From positions 186,001 through 250,000 of the forward strand of contig JANWVY010000006.1 of NCBI GenBank assembly GCA_025056455.1: a stretch of DNA of 64,000 nt. The letters run 5' to 3'. Every line of letters starts with the position of its first letter. The first letter of the stretch is position 1. Source of the DNA: Bryobacteraceae bacterium. Its GTDB lineage: Bacteria > Acidobacteriota > Terriglobia > Bryobacterales > Bryobacteraceae. A model generated the notes under the pieces. The model saw only the letters and a program-made list of their open reading frames with translations. It ran no database searches and was not told the DNA's origin. This document shows positions 18,768 to 26,870 of this stretch, one piece after another. Both the position numbers and the translations under genes were made by a program.

Positions 18768-20276
18768 ATGCAAACTGGCGCGGCGGGTGTGAGCGGGCAA
18801 ACGGCGCAGCTTCACGAGGACACAGCTTTCTTTGGTCATCCGCGAGGTCTCTCCACTCTGTTCTTCACAGAATTCTGGGAGCGGTGGGGGTATTACGGAA
18901 TGCGCTCGTTGCTGATCCTGTTTATGACGGCAGCAGCAGCGCAGGGTGGCTTGGGGTTTTCAGACGCCAAGGCCGCAGCCATTTACGGGCTTTTTACGGC
19001 ATCGGCCTACCTTGCTAGTTTACCGGGCGGATGGATTGCCGATCGCATTCTCGGACAGCGCAAAGCGGTGCTTGTCGGAGGAGCCATGATTTCGGCGGGC
19101 TACTTGATGCTAGCCATTCCTATCGAGGAGCTGTTTTTCCTAGGGCTGGTCGTTGTCGTAGCAGGTACGGGCTTGCTCAAGCCGAATATCAGCACGATTG
19201 TAGGCCAGATTTACAAACCCGGGGATCCGCGACGCGATGCTGGCTTTTCGATTTTTTACATGGGGATCAACATGGGGGCCTTTTTTGCGCCCTTGGCCTG
19301 TGGCTGGGTGGCTCGCAGTGTGAGCTGGCGGGCCGGGCTTGCCGTGGCGGGCGTTGGGATGGTTCTGGGCTTGGCGCAATACCTTTACGGCTACCGCTAT
19401 TTGGGGGAAGCTGGCCTGCGCCCGGTCCGCCTCTCACCGGGCGAGGACCAAAAACAGAGAGCGATTCTCCGTTGGGTGCTTGTGGCTAGCGCTGTGCTCG
19501 TCGCTGTGCTGGCAGCGGCGCAGGGCAGTGGACTTGTTCTGATTACGGCGGAATCGCTGAACAACGCGGCTGGCGTTGTCTTGTTTCTTGTGACGGTGGG
19601 TTTGTTTGTGTGGTTGTTTTTCGCCATGCGCTGGACCCCGGAGGAGCGCAAGCGGATAGCTGTGATCGCGGTCCTTTTCCTGGCTTCGACCCTGTTCTGG
19701 TCTGCCTTCGAGCAAGCAGGTTCGACTTTAAACTTTTTCGCGGCTCGGAGCACGGACAACCGCATTTTTGGCTGGGAATATCCCCCAAGCTGGCTCCAGT
19801 CGCTGAACGGTCTGTTTATTTGGACGCTAGCGCCCGTCTTTGCTTGGATGTGGCTCAAGCTGGGTGACCGCGAGCCTTCCAGTCCGGCGAAGTTTGCTTG
19901 GGGGCTGGTACTGCTCGGCGCCGGCTACGTCGTGCTGATGTTCGGCGCGCAACAGGCTGCTAGCGGGGCCAAGGTAAGCCCGCTGTGGCTGACAGCCACC
20001 TACTTTTTGCACACGCTCGGGGAGCTGTGCCTAAGCCCGGTCGGGCTCAGCGCCATCACGAAGCTAGCGCCAGAGCGAGTGGCTGGCCTCATGATGGGGG
20101 TGTGGTTTCTCTCCATTTCTGCTGGCAATTACTTAGGTGGGAAGGTGGCCGGCTTCTACGCCTCCCTTTCCTTGCCCACGTTGTTTTTGACCATTGGCTT
20201 GTTTGCGATTGGCGCTGGGGTGATTCTAGCCCTCTTCGTGCGTCCGATCGTCCGGCTCATGGGCGGAGTGAAATAA
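18768..20276 (+). CDS. POT/PTR2-family proton-dependent oligopeptide transporter
   Basis: Membrane transporter of 502 residues with about 14 hydrophobic helices. The ExxER motif of the family is in helix 1 (FFTEFWERWGYYGMRS), followed by the GGWIADRILGQRKAVLVGG loop and the mid-protein FYMGINMGAFFAPL stretch. These proteins import di- and tripeptides with protons. The next gene, starting immediately after the stop, is an M24 peptidase, which fits uptake and breakdown of proline-containing peptides. Confidence 0.93.
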   Translation: MQTGAAGVSGQTAQLHEDTAFFGHPRGLSTLFFTEFWERWGYYGMRSLLILFMTAAAAQGGLGFSDAKAAAIYGLFTASAYLASLPGGWIADRILGQRKAVLVGGAMISAGYLMLAIPIEELFFLGLVVVVAGTGLLKPNISTIVGQIYKPGDPRRDAGFSIFYMGINMGAFFAPLACGWVARSVSWRAGLAVAGVGMVLGLAQYLYGYRYLGEAGLRPVRLSPGEDQKQRAILRWVLVASAVLVAVLAAAQGSGLVLITAESLNNAAGVVLFLVTVGLFVWLFFAMRWTPEERKRIAVIAVLFLASTLFWSAFEQAGSTLNFFAARSTDNRIFGWEYPPSWLQSLNGLFIWTLAPVFAWMWLKLGDREPSSPAKFAWGLVLLGAGYVVLMFGAQQAASGAKVSPLWLTATYFLHTLGELCLSPVGLSAITKLAPERVAGLMMGVWFLSISAGNYLGGKVAGFYASLSLPTLFLTIGLFAIGAGVILALFVRPIVRLMGGVK

Positions 20277-21452
20277 GTGTCTCGCATCGCTGAGATTCAA
20301 GAGATTTTGCGAAAGCTTGGTATTCCAGGGTGGCTGTTCTATGATCACCACCGGCGGGATCCGCTTGCGTACCGGATTCTTCAGTTCGAGCCGCCGCGCA
20401 CGCCAACGCGGCGCTGGTTTTATTTCATCCCGGCGCAGGGAGAGCCCCAGGCCTTGGTGCATCGCATCGAACCGGGGATGCTGGATGCGCTGCCGGGAAA
20501 TAAGCGTCTATACGCAAGCTGGGAATCGCTGGCTGGGGCGCTTGCCGTGATGCTGGAAGGCGTGGAAAGCGTGGCGATGCAACATTCGCCACATTGCGCC
20601 ATCCCCTACGTGGCGCTTGTGGACGGTGGCACGGTAGAGCTGGTGCAAAGCGTGGGGCCGCGCGTGGTGACCTCGGCGGACTTGGTGCAGTATTTCGAAG
20701 CGCGCTGGAGCGAACAGCAACGGCAATCGCACTTTGAGGCGGGCGTACGGGTGGATGCCATTCGCCGTGCCGCGTTTCAGCGCATTTCCGATGCTCACCG
20801 CCGCGGCGAGATCCCCAACGAATTTCAGATCCAGCAGTTCATCCGGCAAGCCGTGGCCCAGAACGGGATGGTAATCGACGACCATGGCCCCATTGTCGCG
20901 GTCAACGCCAATGCCTCGAATCCTCACTACGACCCGACGGCGAAGGACCATGCCGAGATCCGGCCTGGCGATTTGGTGCTCATTGATCTGTGGGCCAAAT
21001 TGGAAGCGCCAAACAGTGTCTTTTATGACATCACCTGGGTAGGATATTGTGGTCCCAATCCGCCCGAAAAAATGCTTCAAATTTTTGATGTTGTCATTGG
21101 GGCCCGCAACGCCGCCATCCAAGCCGTGAAGGACGCCGTCGCCAGTCAAACGCCGCTGGCGGGTTATCAAGTGGACGACGTTTGCCGCGGATTCATCCAG
21201 GCTCGTGGCTGGGGAGAGTATTTTATTCACCGTACGGGTCACTCCATCGGGACTGAGGTTCACGGAACGGGAGCCAATATGGACAATCTGGAAAGTCATG
21301 ACACGCGCCAGATCATTCCCGGCTTGTGTTTCTCCATTGAGCCGGGAATTTACCTTCCCGAGTTTGGTATCCGTTCTGAGGTGAACGTTTATGTTGGGGA
21401 GCGGGAGGCCGTTGTGACCGGAGAAGTGCAGGAGAAGCTTTTGCTGCTGTGA
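20277..21452 (+). CDS. M24-family metallopeptidase (Xaa-Pro dipeptidase/aminopeptidase-like)
   Basis: This 391-residue protein has a creatinase-like N-terminal domain and a pita-bread catalytic domain from about 150. The five metal ligands are recognisable: Asp in LVLIDLWAK, Asp in FYDITW, His in HRTGHSIGTEVHG, Glu in FSIEPGIYLPE and Glu in IRSEVNVYV. It is expected to cleave Xaa-Pro bonds in the cytosol. The GTG start follows the POT stop with no gap, and its stop overlaps the next GTG start by 4 bases, so all three genes appear co-translated. Confidence 0.9.
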   Translation: MSRIAEIQEILRKLGIPGWLFYDHHRRDPLAYRILQFEPPRTPTRRWFYFIPAQGEPQALVHRIEPGMLDALPGNKRLYASWESLAGALAVMLEGVESVAMQHSPHCAIPYVALVDGGTVELVQSVGPRVVTSADLVQYFEARWSEQQRQSHFEAGVRVDAIRRAAFQRISDAHRRGEIPNEFQIQQFIRQAVAQNGMVIDDHGPIVAVNANASNPHYDPTAKDHAEIRPGDLVLIDLWAKLEAPNSVFYDITWVGYCGPNPPEKMLQIFDVVIGARNAAIQAVKDAVASQTPLAGYQVDDVCRGFIQARGWGEYFIHRTGHSIGTEVHGTGANMDNLESHDTRQIIPGLCFSIEPGIYLPEFGIRSEVNVYVGEREAVVTGEVQEKLLLL

Positions 21453-23095
21453 AACGCGGTTGGCCAGTTCGGCTTGTCTGCGCCATCGGGTTGAGCTGGC
21501 TTGCCAGTGTCCTACCTGTTAGCGCTCAGCGTCCGCTGCTGTGGCAACGCCGAGCCAATACGTTTCGGATCGAAATCGGCAAGCGCCCGATGGAGATCGA
21601 GCTCGTGACGGCGTCGCTGGTCCGAGTTTCACGAGGTGTTTTGTCGAGTTCCCGCCGTCCCTACACCGACGAGCCGGTGGAAGCCCATGCGACGGGTTTG
21701 CCGGGAGGGTTGCAGATTGACACTCAGGAATTACGGCTTCAAGTTTCCAACACCGATGGTCTGGTGAGGGTGAGCCTGCTCGGGGGGCTGACCCTGCTGG
21801 TCGAGACGGCGGCCCAGCTGCTGGATGGCGCGGCGCGGTTGGAATTTGAAATTCAGCCGAGCGAGAAACTATATGGTTTTGGCCCGCGACCCCACTGGGA
21901 ACTCGACGCCCGCGGCTTGCTGTTGAAGTCTGCCACGCCTTCCTACATCTCAAGCCGCGGCTACTCGGTTTGGTTTCCTGGATCTCCGCTCTTTGAGTTT
22001 GATGTTGGGAGCTCGCGGAAGGACCGCTTGTCGATCCGCGGTCAGCAAATCGGGAACTTGGAGTATTTCTTGGCCTTTGGTCCCTCGGTGAAAGAGATCT
22101 GGGAGCAGAGGATGAAAGTGCAGGGATCCATGCAGCAAACGGTGGCCGCGGCAGATGTGGAATTTCTGCGTGGCGCCTGGCTGCCGCGGGGTGCGACTCC
22201 GCTGCCGATGACAGGCCAGGTGTGCGAGGACGCCCGCGCGCTTGTTCACGCTGCTCTTTCTGGAGTTTTTCTTCCTGCCTTTGATCTCGCCAAATACCAG
22301 CAGGCCGAGGAAGCGACCTTCCAGCGCGCTGTGAGCCTGGGTTTGCTGGCGCCTGTTCTTTTCGACTCCTCGCCACAGACCTGGCCGCCCTCAAGGCAAA
22401 CCATGTTGGACCAAGTCGCCAAGCGGAGAAAGCAGCTGAACCATTACTTGCTGGTGTATGCCGATGAGGTTCGAGCGCGGGGTTATCCCGTGATCCATCC
22501 GCTGCTGATGCAATTCCCCCGCGATCCGCTCGCCGCTCGACGTGCGGATCTGTTTATGGTTGGAGATGAGATGCTGGTAGCGCCATTCTGCGATGGCCAG
22601 CCAAGGACGTTTTATTTGCCCATGGGGCAATGGACGGACTGGAACACGGAGCGGATCTATCCGGGCAAGCGCGAAGTGGAACTTGAGGCTCCCGGCGACG
22701 GAGTGATCCTGCTCATCAAGAACGGCTCTATTGTGCCAGTTGCCGGAGTTGAGTCTGGCGATCCCACTCAGTTGCATTATTTTCCGAAGAATGGTGGCGA
22801 ATTTTTTATTTACGAGCCGGAGGCGAGCGATTATACGCAGATTCACGCCAGTCCCGCCGCGGAGGTTTACCGCTTGGAGATTGAATCCAAGGTGAGCCGC
22901 TTGTATGAGTGGGTCCTGCATCATATGGACAAGCCAGCGGCCGTGGAACAGGTTTCGGGTCCGATTTATCGACAGGCGCCAGCCCCAGGTCCGCTCACGC
23001 CGGGGAGCTGGCGATATGATGAGCGGATGCGCCGGCTGCATATTGGCGTGGATGCCGCGGCGCACTCAGACGTCATTGTGAATGTCCGTTTCTAG
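21449..23095 (+). CDS. Secreted GH31-like protein lacking the catalytic core
   Basis: A signal peptide (MKRGWPVRLVCAIGLSWLA, cleaved near VSAQ) precedes a GH31-type N-terminal beta-sandwich (about 30-225; QPSEKLYGFGPRPHWELD, LEYFLAFGPSVKEI). The end of the barrel and C-terminal domain follow at about 270-440 (QFPRDP, ADLFMVGDEMLVAPF, FYLPMGQWTDWNT). The intervening barrel, which carries the WxDMNE-type nucleophile and the acid/base Asp, is reduced to about 45-65 residues and has neither motif. Length is 548 against 700-900 for active members. It may bind carbohydrate without hydrolysing it, or be decaying. The frame is intact and coupled to the peptidase gene. Confidence 0.75.
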   Translation: MKRGWPVRLVCAIGLSWLASVLPVSAQRPLLWQRRANTFRIEIGKRPMEIELVTASLVRVSRGVLSSSRRPYTDEPVEAHATGLPGGLQIDTQELRLQVSNTDGLVRVSLLGGLTLLVETAAQLLDGAARLEFEIQPSEKLYGFGPRPHWELDARGLLLKSATPSYISSRGYSVWFPGSPLFEFDVGSSRKDRLSIRGQQIGNLEYFLAFGPSVKEIWEQRMKVQGSMQQTVAAADVEFLRGAWLPRGATPLPMTGQVCEDARALVHAALSGVFLPAFDLAKYQQAEEATFQRAVSLGLLAPVLFDSSPQTWPPSRQTMLDQVAKRRKQLNHYLLVYADEVRARGYPVIHPLLMQFPRDPLAARRADLFMVGDEMLVAPFCDGQPRTFYLPMGQWTDWNTERIYPGKREVELEAPGDGVILLIKNGSIVPVAGVESGDPTQLHYFPKNGGEFFIYEPEASDYTQIHASPAAEVYRLEIESKVSRLYEWVLHHMDKPAAVEQVSGPIYRQAPAPGPLTPGSWRYDERMRRLHIGVDAAAHSDVIVNVRF

Positions 23096-23106
23096 GGCAG
23101 TTGGTT

Positions 23107-23142
23107 GAGGAGGGCAAGTGGTCCTAGCGGGCTCTTGTCCTC
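23107..23142. terminator. Possible terminator hairpin between convergent genes
   Basis: GAGGA (107-111) and CAAG (115-118) pair with CTTG (134-137) and TCCTC (138-142), a 9-base-pair stem with a 3-base bulge. There is no T-run. Its place between two convergent stops supports a termination role on one or both strands. Confidence 0.3.
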
Positions 23143-23146
23143 TCGA

Positions 23147-23845
23147 TTAGGAGTGCGGTCTTTCGCGTTTACGCACCCAGAGGAAGCAATGGTTGCCTAG
23201 GCGTCCAGCGTCATTGCGGCGGAAGAACAGCAAGTCGAGGTAGCGCAGTGGCCACAGCGTCCAGCCGAGCACCCCGTGCGCCGCAATTCTCCACAGCCTC
23301 CAGGGCAGTAATTGCTTGACGAATTCCAAGGTGAAGACGAGCATGGTTGCAGCCGGTCCCGTCCGCCATCCCTCGTGGATGACCTCTAACTCAGGCGGCA
23401 ACAGCAATTTCAACCCTTGTGGCGTAAAGCGACGATAATCGTCAGGGTAGGCGTGAAAGGGATGGCAAAACGGCGTGACCAGATGGGCATAGCCTCCCGG
23501 GCGCAACACCCTGGTGATCTCCCGGATAACCCTGTCCGGATGGCGCACATGTTCGAGAACGGCGTCGCACTCTACCCGGTCGAACACAGCAGGGCGAAAA
23601 GGGAGCGCTTCGGCGTTGGCCACGACGTCCACTTCGGGCGTTGCCAGGAGGTCCACGTTGAGATAGCCGGGCGTTAATGAGCCAGCGCCGCCCAGGTAGA
23701 GATTCCGCGCGCCGACCGGGAAGCCGGGGTCCTCTTGCGGGTTGTGAATCAGAGGAGCGGGAGGCTCTAAGAGCCGGCGCAGGCGATCGCGCCAGTGGCT
23801 CGATCGGCGGCGTGCGTAGACCTCACGCAGGGGCGTTTCGATCAT
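23147..23845 (-). CDS. SAM-dependent methyltransferase (class I)
   Basis: This 232-residue protein has the methyltransferase-11-type core: YLGGAGSLTPGYLNVDLL (motif I with an acidic strand-2 end), VVANAEALPFRPAVFDRV, DAVLEHVRHPDRVIREITRVLRPGG and VTPFCHPFHAYPDDYRRFT. This arrangement is common in methyltransferases encoded near glycan genes, and the PFHAYPDDYRRF segment is typical of them. The substrate is unknown. The C-terminal 60 residues are hydrophobic and basic, suggesting membrane association. Confidence 0.88.
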   Translation of the reverse strand: MIETPLREVYARRRSSHWRDRLRRLLEPPAPLIHNPQEDPGFPVGARNLYLGGAGSLTPGYLNVDLLATPEVDVVANAEALPFRPAVFDRVECDAVLEHVRHPDRVIREITRVLRPGGYAHLVTPFCHPFHAYPDDYRRFTPQGLKLLLPPELEVIHEGWRTGPAATMLVFTLEFVKQLLPWRLWRIAAHGVLGWTLWPLRYLDLLFFRRNDAGRLGNHCFLWVRKRERPHS

Positions 23846-23906
23846 ACTCGCCAGTACGTGCGCACTTTCACAGTGTAATGCAACCCGCGCGCTATCCTAG
23901 GGAATC

Positions 23907-24545
23907 ATGGCAACGGTCGCCTCGCTACAGGTAGGCAAGGTGCGAACACTCGAGTCCGAGGGACGGTTCTGGACCACTGCCACGTTCAAGGAACCCGTCG
24001 TAGGCCCGGTTTGGCTGAGCAGGTTGGGATTTGCCGGAGACGAACAAGCGGACCGGAAGAATCACGGCGGCCCGGACAAAGCTGCTCTCGTCTACAGCGC
24101 CGATCATTACGCTGGATGGCATCCAGACGTCATCTCGCAGCCACTACCCTATGGCGCCTTCGGCGAAAATCTTTCAGTGAGGGGAATGCAGGAGGCGGAT
24201 GTGGCGGTGGGCGACATTTATCGCTTGGGCGGCGCTACGGTCCAGGTGAGCCAGCCCCGTCAACCCTGCTCGAAACAGGCACGAAGGTGGGGAGTAGCCG
24301 ATCTTGTTGTCCGGATCAACCAAACGGGACGAACGGGCTGGTATTTGAGGGTTCTCGAGGAAGGAGAGGTTCAGGCAGGGGACCGTTTTGAGCTTCTTGA
24401 CCGGCCCCATCCGGAATGGCCTCTCCCACTGGTGCACGAAATTTTCCACTTTCGAAAGAAGGACCTAGAGGCGGCTCGCCGCCTTGCTGCTTGTCCGGCG
24501 CTCGCTCTTGCTTGGAAGCGCGAATTGCTGAGACGCTTGAGCTGA
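23907..24545 (+). CDS. MOSC domain protein (YiiM-like)
   Basis: A MOSC domain of about 160 residues has the conserved HGGPDKAALVYSADHYAGW, GAFGENLSVRGM and QPRQPCSKQARRWG, which includes the invariant Cys that binds sulfur or molybdenum cofactor in the family. A C-terminal 3-alpha region follows. YiiM proteins reduce N-hydroxylated base analogues with molybdenum cofactor. The stop codon at 24543 lies inside a 14-base tandem repeat, so slippage there would change the C-terminal residues. Confidence 0.88.
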   Translation: MATVASLQVGKVRTLESEGRFWTTATFKEPVVGPVWLSRLGFAGDEQADRKNHGGPDKAALVYSADHYAGWHPDVISQPLPYGAFGENLSVRGMQEADVAVGDIYRLGGATVQVSQPRQPCSKQARRWGVADLVVRINQTGRTGWYLRVLEEGEVQAGDRFELLDRPHPEWPLPLVHEIFHFRKKDLEAARRLAACPALALAWKRELLRRLS

Positions 24546-24560
24546 GACGCTTGAGCTGAG
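24527..24560. repeat. 14-base tandem repeat across the MOSC gene end
   Basis: Unit GCTGAGACGCTTGA occurs at 24527-24540 and 24541-24554, followed by a partial copy (GCTGAG) to 24560. The MOSC stop codon (24543-24545) falls in the second copy. Because 14 is not divisible by three, gain or loss of a unit would shift the frame near the C-terminus. Confidence 0.85.
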
Positions 24561-24564
24561 GGAG

Positions 24565-25953
24565 TCATTGGCTGGCAGCGGTGCGGAGATAGACAATGGA
24601 TCGCGCGCTGCGGTAGGCCACAACGTAGTGCGCCAGCCAGGGCTTGAGATCTTCATAGTTGGTGATGGCCAAGGAAGGATTCAAGGGTCCGAGACCGTCA
24701 ACGATTGCTTCGGGAGCAGTGTGCAGTAGAAGAAGACGGTTGTTTTGAGCCAGCTGTGGGAAGGTGGGCCTGCTTGTCCACAGATGCCGGTCGGCAATCA
24801 CGCCGGTGAGCGGCTGTGAATCCAAAAACTTGGTGGCGGCGGGAAGGCGCGAGTAGGCATAGATTTCGGGCCGGTAACCCCAGACCAGCAGCGAGCGCAC
24901 GCTACGCTTTTTTAGCTCCTCGGCAACCATCCGGCTGTCGTCGTGCAGCAGCAGGTCGTTCCACGGTTTTCCCATCCCCACCAGCACGTGGCGCGGTCCG
25001 AAGCGAGCTAGCGGGATGAACAGCAAGGCCAAGATGCAGGTCCGGGCGCAGGATGGCAAGGCGGACACGCCCCATGCCCCGAGCACGACCAGGGGCGCTA
25101 GAAGTTGGAAGTAGTATCGAGGGAAAAAGCGCGCTCCAGCTGCAACGGCGGCGCAAGAGACCAGCAGCCAGAGGGCAGCCTGGCGGTTGAATCGCTGGCG
25201 GCGGAGGAAGAAACATGCTGTGCTGGCGGCGAGCGTCGCGTGAAAGCCTAGCCAGTTCAGAGTTCGGCGCAAACCTTCGAGCCAAGGAGAGGGATAAGGC
25301 GAGTCAGCAGCGTAGCGGAAGCCCCACTGCCAAACCTGTTCCCAATATTCTCGGAGGGCGCCTCCACCCCAGAGCCAGATCAGGAATGGGGCTTGGATCA
25401 AGAGGCAGCCTCCAGCCAGCGCTCGAAACGAGCGCCACTGCCAGGCAAGGCATGCCGCGCCGACATACAGAGCCTTGGTGTGAACCAGCATGGCGATTCC
25501 ACAGGCGATTCCCGCGCGAAAAGGCTGGCTACGGAGGCAGAACCAGATGGCCAGCAAGTGAGGCGCAATCAAAAGCAGATCGGGGGCCACGGGCAAGACC
25601 GCGGAAGGGACACCAAAGGTAAGGAAAAACGCCAGCAACGCGGCCGCAGTTCGAGCCTCTCGCTGGCCCCACCACTCCCGGGCCAATAGGTAGGCGCAGT
25701 AGCACGTAAAAAGGATCAGAATCGTGCCGGCAAGACGGAGGGGCCAGCCATACCAACCTCCGAAAAGTGTGTAGAAAGCTGCGCTGAGCGGGGGCTTATC
25801 AAACCACACGTCGCGGTACAGCATCTTGCCGCGCAACATTTCAAGCCCAGCCGCTAGCGGGTAAGCTTCTTCGACCCAAACCACGCGCCAGTGGCAGAAC
25901 CGGCTTGCCGCCACGAGCAAGGCCGCAGCAAGGAGTCCGTGACGGGGTGTCAT
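24565..25953 (-). CDS. GT39-like membrane glycosyltransferase family protein
   Basis: Polytopic membrane protein of 462 residues with about ten hydrophobic segments and a mostly soluble C-terminal part (from about 330). The first loop contains VEEAYPLAAGLEMLRGKM followed by LYRDVWFDKPPLSAAFY, which is the acidic-loop pattern of PMT/GT39 and ArnT-like lipid-linked sugar transferases. The acceptor is unknown. It overlaps the galU stop by 4 bases on the same strand, so it is probably co-expressed with UDP-glucose synthesis, which fits an envelope glycosylation role. Confidence 0.8.
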   Translation of the reverse strand: MTPRHGLLAAALLVAASRFCHWRVVWVEEAYPLAAGLEMLRGKMLYRDVWFDKPPLSAAFYTLFGGWYGWPLRLAGTILILFTCYCAYLLAREWWGQREARTAAALLAFFLTFGVPSAVLPVAPDLLLIAPHLLAIWFCLRSQPFRAGIACGIAMLVHTKALYVGAACLAWQWRSFRALAGGCLLIQAPFLIWLWGGGALREYWEQVWQWGFRYAADSPYPSPWLEGLRRTLNWLGFHATLAASTACFFLRRQRFNRQAALWLLVSCAAVAAGARFFPRYYFQLLAPLVVLGAWGVSALPSCARTCILALLFIPLARFGPRHVLVGMGKPWNDLLLHDDSRMVAEELKKRSVRSLLVWGYRPEIYAYSRLPAATKFLDSQPLTGVIADRHLWTSRPTFPQLAQNNRLLLLHTAPEAIVDGLGPLNPSLAITNYEDLKPWLAHYVVAYRSARSIVYLRTAASQ

Positions 25954-26837
25954 TGGGTGCGAGCTAGCAATTTTTCGAGCTTCAGGCGAAAATCCTGGCC
26001 ATAGGCGGGATCGGCCAGGGCGAATTCGACAAAAGTTTCAAAGTAGCTCGGGAAATTGCCGATATCGTAGCGGCGTTCTTCTGGCGGTAATTTCAACGCC
26101 AGCACTCGCTTGCCCTCTTCGCACAGCATTTGAATGGCGTCGGTCAACTGGATCTCGTTGCGTTTATCCGGCTTGACGCGCCGGATCATATCGAAGATCA
26201 GGGGCGAGAATGCATAGCGGCCGGCCACGGCGAGCGTACTCGGGGCTTCTTCCGGGGATGGTTTTTCAACGATGCGCGAAACTAAAAGCGTGCCATCGGC
26301 GTTTTCGCTAACTTCCACAACGCCATAGTGCCGCACTTCTTCGCGAGGGACCTCTTCCACTGCGATTACGGCGCTAGCGCGTTTGACATCAAACAGTTCC
26401 GCCATTCGGGAGACAGCCCTTGACTGGGCGTTGAGACCTAGAATCGAATCTCCGAGCGCCACGATGACCGGTTGTTCGCCGGCGAAATTTGCTCCGCACA
26501 GCACAGCGTCACCCAGGCCACGCGGAGCCCTCTGGCGGGTGTAGAAGAAGTGAGCTTCCAGGTCTTCGAACTCGAGCTCGGCCAGCAGCTCATGCTTGTT
26601 CCCTTGCTTCAACAGACGGGTGAGTTCTGGATCGCTGTCGAAATGGTTTTCAATGGAGGATTTGTTGCGTCCGGTAACGAAAAGGATATCCTCCACGCCG
26701 TTTGCTACGAGTTCTTCAACCACATACTGCACAATGGGCTTCCGTGCCACCGGCAGCATCTCCTTAGGCTGAGATTTCGTAGCTGGAAGCAACCGCGTGC
26801 CATGGCCGGCAACGGGCACAATTGCGCTTCGAATCAA
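25950..26837 (-). CDS. galU: UTP-glucose-1-phosphate uridylyltransferase
   Basis: Nucleotidyltransferase making UDP-glucose from UTP and glucose-1-phosphate. The N-terminal signature GHGTRLLPATKSQPKEMLPV and the following KPIVQYVVEELVANGVEDIL are characteristic, as are GLGDAVLCGANFAGEQP and VVEVSENADGTLLVSRIVEKP. The frame reaches to a TTG at 26858. I chose TTG 26837 because GGAGG lies 7 bases before it and the resulting MIRSAIVPVAG is the usual N-terminus (295 residues). The product probably feeds the neighbouring membrane glycosyltransferase and other envelope enzymes. Confidence 0.94.
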   Translation of the reverse strand: MIRSAIVPVAGHGTRLLPATKSQPKEMLPVARKPIVQYVVEELVANGVEDILFVTGRNKSSIENHFDSDPELTRLLKQGNKHELLAELEFEDLEAHFFYTRQRAPRGLGDAVLCGANFAGEQPVIVALGDSILGLNAQSRAVSRMAELFDVKRASAVIAVEEVPREEVRHYGVVEVSENADGTLLVSRIVEKPSPEEAPSTLAVAGRYAFSPLIFDMIRRVKPDKRNEIQLTDAIQMLCEEGKRVLALKLPPEERRYDIGNFPSYFETFVEFALADPAYGQDFRLKLEKLLARTQ

Positions 26838-26844
26838 TCTGTAT

Positions 26845-26849
26845 CCTCC
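26845..26849 (-). promoter_or_regulatory. Shine-Dalgarno site that sets the galU start
   Basis: GGAGG on the minus strand, 7 bases before TTG 26837, favours this start over the TTG at 26858, which would place the site inside the coding region. Confidence 0.55.
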
Positions 26850-26870
26850 ACGTTCCAATTTTTCCTGCGA

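Noticed and set aside
21519-22394. Minus-strand open frame within the GH31-like gene
   Set aside because: Arg- and Ser-rich, low-complexity translation typical of an antisense frame.
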